Assembly: GCA_032164295.1 (NCBI GenBank) | Contig: JAJHTX010000001.1 | Span: 2,852,001 to 2,916,000, forward strand | Origin: Inonotus obliquus | Lineage: Eukaryota; Basidiomycota; Agaricomycetes; Hymenochaetales; Hymenochaetaceae | DNA: 64,000 nucleotides | Direction of reading: 5' to 3' | In this document: positions 60,672-64,000 of the stretch, piece after piece | Numbering within the stretch: position 1 is the first letter of the stretch | Layout: every line of letters begins with the position of its first letter | Made by a program: the position numbers and the translations under genes | The notes under the pieces: model-generated | The model's input: the letters and a program-made list of their open reading frames with translations, nothing else | Told to the model about the DNA's origin: nothing | The model's database searches: none

Positions 60672-63309
60672 TTAGGCTGCCATCGCCTTCTCAGCGTTGA
60701 TTTTTGGATCCAAGACAGGTTCTTGATCCATTGAGTCTGTCTCTGTCGAAACTACTCTGATCAGCGGAGAAATCTATCCGAGCAAGGGCATATTAGATTA
60801 CAAAGACTGCGTAGCATGGGACTTGGCGTACGAGTAAGGCTAAACCAAGGCATGGTGTGCACATAATCCAGATTGACTGCAAACGTCATTCAGTGAATTG
60901 GTCAGATGTGATATCGATGAGCTTGGAATACCTGGATTGAGGACGAAACGACCCCAACCAACTCTTCTCTTAACGAAAGCGGCTCTAACTTTGACAGAAA
61001 TCGTAAATCGATAGAAGCAGCTGAACCTAAAAGTTCGGTGTAATTGGAGGTTGAGAGGCGTCCGTTGAAAACTGCACTAGCGACAGCCTGCGGACGAACG
61101 AATCAAGGGAGGAAACTTAGCATTTAAGATTTTACTCACCAATCCGCACGTCGCTCCGGTGAACCGGACAAGAAAGAACGCACTCGTGGCACTTGCGATG
61201 TCCTTTGGCTGGAGGGCTCTCGTTAACACCTGATAAGGTGTATGAAATAACATTCCAATCCCGATGCCCGCAACGAGAGGAGCGATTTCTTGGAGTGAGA
61301 CAGGAGTGTGATAATTCAAGGCGATCAGAAGACCTTATCATGCGGTTAGCGCATGTAGATAATTAACGGACCATCGACAAAAGCAGCATTCTGAACACCG
61401 ACGTACCAAATCCAGTTGTCGCAATGGCTAGTCCCATCATGATAACCATTTTCTGACCGCTTGTGGTCTTCCTTTTTCGTTGCCAATATGCGATGAACCA
61501 CGCAGCTGGCATGGATGCTAGCGATGACCCGAGCGAGTATGGCAGCATTCGCATTCCAGCTTCCAATGCTGAAGACCCATTCACAGCCTTAAAAAAGGAG
61601 CATCAGCTGACGTGTTATCGTAATAGTAATAGATTCCGGCAGAGAGGTTACCTGATAGTACAGAGCCAGAAAGAAGGTTCCGGCGTTGAATGCGAGATTA
61701 TGCAAGAAGCTAATGATAAGAATCGTGCCTATATCATGGGTAAGCAAGTGAGGCGCGGTATCAGTGTTTTACCTACCGACGGTAATATCATTAAACATTC
61801 GAGAAGGAAAGAGTGCATCTCGTGTCGTGTGTTTCTCGTATATTGAACCAATTACCAGGACGAGGCAACCTGTAATCAGGGGAACGAGGGTTCCCGGCGA
61901 CGACCCTGTAATAGCGAACACTCAGACGCGGCCCGCGAAGGAGTCTGAATACAATTACGCACATCCGTATTGCGAAGAGAAACTGAATCCGAGCACAACT
62001 CCGATAGTCCCGCACATGAAGAATATTCTAAGCCAGAAGACATGAATGACGAGATAATGGAGTGTATGTAGGTCAGACGACTCACAGCCCGAGAACATCA
62101 AATCTACTGCGGAGTTTACTCCATGTCATTCCGCTCACCGCGCGATGCGGAACATTTCTCAGAGAGAAGTAGAGCAACAACCACGCTACGGAAGCGATAG
62201 GAAGATTGATGAAGACTAGATCACAAATGAGCAGAGTATTGGAGGAAGCACGAAGAGATTCGACGCACATGCCCAGCGCCAGCTCAAGAAGCCACTTGAG
62301 TCTATGGAGTGTCTCTAAGAACAAGCAAAGAATCAGGCGAAGTAGACTCACCACTAAAGACACCGCCAAGTAAAGGTCCTTTGTAAGATAAAGGACTAAG
62401 TTAATGTTAGACAGGCGGAAGAATGCGAACTAACCAGCTACTGCGGATGCACTCCAAGTCACGCTTAGAGCTTGGGACCACTGTGCTCTTTGATCCTCAC
62501 TCACTAGCTCCGCTGTAATGAGCCACACTGAGCTTACTATGCCTCCCCCTCCTACACCTGCGATAGCGCGGAAAATGCAGAGCAATACGTAATTCTTTCT
62601 ATAGATTAAGTCACGCAAATTAATTAGATGGCGCAAATTGCTCACCGAGGCAAGGCCGCATAGCAGAGAGCCAATCATGAAAATGGATATGCTGGTATAT
62701 AATACAATCTGGGTGGGTATTGTATTATCAGCATATTATGAGCCGACAGCACGAGGCACCTTACCTTCCTTCCCAAAATGTCAGAGAACTGTCCATAAAG
62801 AGGTTGCAGCGCAGTTTGGGATACTGCGTATGCGACGCCGACCCATGGATACTGGCTCTGGGTCGCATGGAGATCCGCAATAATTGTCGGCAAACTTGTT
62901 GACACGATAGTCTGGAGATAAAATGAGTTGAAGAATAGATGGGTATACCGCACAAAGAAGCACGCACAGCATCCGTAGTTGCGAGGAATAGAGCCAAGGC
63001 TGCCCTGGTAAACGAATAGAGTGTCAGTACGAACATACTGTTCACACCGTATACATACCCAACGTGCGCAACTAGGAGCTGTAGAAAGGATGGAACTTTT
63101 GCGGGAGGTTTGTTTTCAAAAGTGGTGACGTCCTCAACAGAGACTGTACGAGACGAGGAAGGGCTATGGTTCGCAAGAGTACCAGTACTGGAAACTGTAG
63201 AGCATGCATCATGAGTCTGACTGTTCTCTGCAGGGGAGAGTACGGTTGTCGACGGCGGAGGTCTGCTTGAGCTACGCCCAGCAATCGCTGTAGAAGAATA
63301 GCCAGGCAT
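60672..63309 (-). CDS. MFS transporter, DHA2-like (14-helix drug/amino-acid exporter type)
   Basis: Proton-coupled exporter. The ATG at 63309 gives MPGYSSTAIAGRSSSRPPPS and a Ser-rich cytosolic N-terminus. Helix 1 reads ALALFLATTDATIVSTSLPT, followed by QYPWVGVAYAVSQTALQPLY, GQFSDILGRK (motif A of the major facilitator family) and SISIFMIGSLLCGLAS. Further motifs include GIGGGGIV-like VGGGGIVSSVWLITAELV, and later FHTPYQVLTRALQPKDIASA and TSAFFLVRFTGATCGL. The C-terminus reads SIWIMCTPCLGLALL, then ISPLIRVVSTE and DPKINAEKAMAA, with stop TAA at 60672-60674. Many short introns; some C-terminal joins are uncertain. It resembles the fungal Fnx1/Vba-like drug:H+ group; the substrate is unknown. 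It is not adjacent to the other MFS gene. Confidence 0.85.
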
Positions 63310-64000
63310 GGAACGACGGATCAATAATTTGTTCGTAGCGAATTAGGAAGAGAAGTGGAAGCTAGATGCACCTTCACATTCTGAGGCTACAGGAGTACTT
63401 ATACGAACGGAACGGGAGGACCTAGCGGTTGAAGATTTGCTTTGACAAGAACAATCTAATTCGCTACTGGTATTAGCAAGAGATCGGGTGTACCGGACTG
63501 AATGTCTCCTGCCGTGAGGCGAGGATGGATCTCAGAGCGCAGATCATGACGGGGGCGATAAGTTTTAAGCGGTGCATCGGATACTTGAGTGCGAGTTTCA
63601 AGGAGGCCGGGGATCTAAGAGCAGTAAGTGGCGTCTCGGAGGGACGGACCTGCACTAATGAGCGAACGGACGGAAATGAGAGGGAAACAGGCTTGTGTCT
63701 TCCTTTTCAGGGACCCATGAGTTGCATCATGGGAGATGGTAAACCATCAGCATCGGGCAGGAGGAAAAGAGTGGACAACCCCGCCAAGGATTGAAGAACG
63801 AACCACGTGAGCAGTGCCGAAATCTGCTTAAATGACACGTTTTAGTAGGTCCTGGAAACATCATCTTCTCATAAACATGAGGCACGCCTATTCAGCCTAG
63901 CTCAGGGCCAGTTGGGTCCGTATTTCCGACTGCAAGTTTCCCTTCTTCATGCCGTCAGCCATCAATCGCTCAGAAGTCGGTCGCCCACTGCTTCCTCGGC
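63310..64000. other. Upstream region of the DHA2-like MFS gene, edge of window
   Basis: No convincing gene. One plus frame (63525-63794) is rich in Arg/Gly/Glu and looks like chance. It probably holds the MFS promoter and leader. Confidence 0.4.

Noticed and set aside
63525..63794. Plus-strand frame at the window edge
   Set aside because: Arg/Gly/Glu-rich without domains or splice signals; more likely MFS upstream sequence.

Overview
This window is nuclear DNA of a filamentous basidiomycete fungus, most likely an Agaricomycete; I cannot name the species from sequence alone. The evidence is high gene density on both strands, genes cut by many short introns (about 50-70 nt, GT-AG, often with a CTGAC or CTAAC branch site), a basidiomycete-type F-box protein, a GH72 wall enzyme, a Sur7/PalI membrane protein, Pho85 and Atg26. 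I see no transposon, rRNA, tRNA or CRISPR array.

Layout. 1-5.3 kb: 3' part of RIC1 (+), an intronless F-box protein (+) and an eight-exon 2-oxoglutarate/Fe(II) oxygenase (+). 5.5-12.2 kb: ATG26 sterol glucosyltransferase (-) and a Sur7/PalI-family membrane protein (-). 12.7-17.0 kb: GH72 beta-1,3-glucanosyltransferase (+) and an RRM/CCHC-knuckle RNA-binding protein (+). 17.6-28.0 kb: an ABCC/MRP transporter (-) divergent from an F-BAR/RhoGAP protein of Rgd1 type (+). 28.4-32.6 kb: a DHA1-like MFS transporter (-) and the cyclin-dependent kinase PHO85 (-). 33.1-39.5 kb: UTP5 (+), a zincless Fpg DNA glycosylase (-) and an Ysc84/Lsb3 SYLF-SH3 protein (+). 39.8-43.4 kb: a PIF1 helicase carrying an RNase H1-type hybrid-binding domain (+) and a small orphan gene (+). 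43.8-56.2 kb: the proteasome activator BLM10 (+) and a tandem CCCH zinc-finger protein (+). 57.2-63.3 kb: an orphan membrane protein (-), choline/ethanolamine kinase (+), a doubtful small ORF (-) and a DHA2-like MFS transporter (-).

The genes are mostly unrelated housekeeping functions (Golgi traffic, lipid and wall metabolism, ribosome biogenesis, proteasome control, DNA repair, mRNA decay) and do not form a biosynthetic cluster. Several neighbours share divergent promoters (SUR7-like/GH72, ABCC/RGD1, PHO85/UTP5, FPG/LSB3, orphan/choline kinase).

The most interesting points are the hybrid-binding domain fused to PIF1; a BLM10 C-terminal Tyr-Tyr-Ala gate-opening tail that exists only after splicing to a 5-nt coding terminal exon, next to a 9-nt microexon; PHO85, whose glycine loop is assembled from exons of 15, 13 and 29 nt; a probable GC-AG intron in the RNA-binding protein; and a long ATG-free leader ahead of the CCCH gene. 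Exon boundaries were read by eye from splice signals, frame and family motifs, without transcript data.
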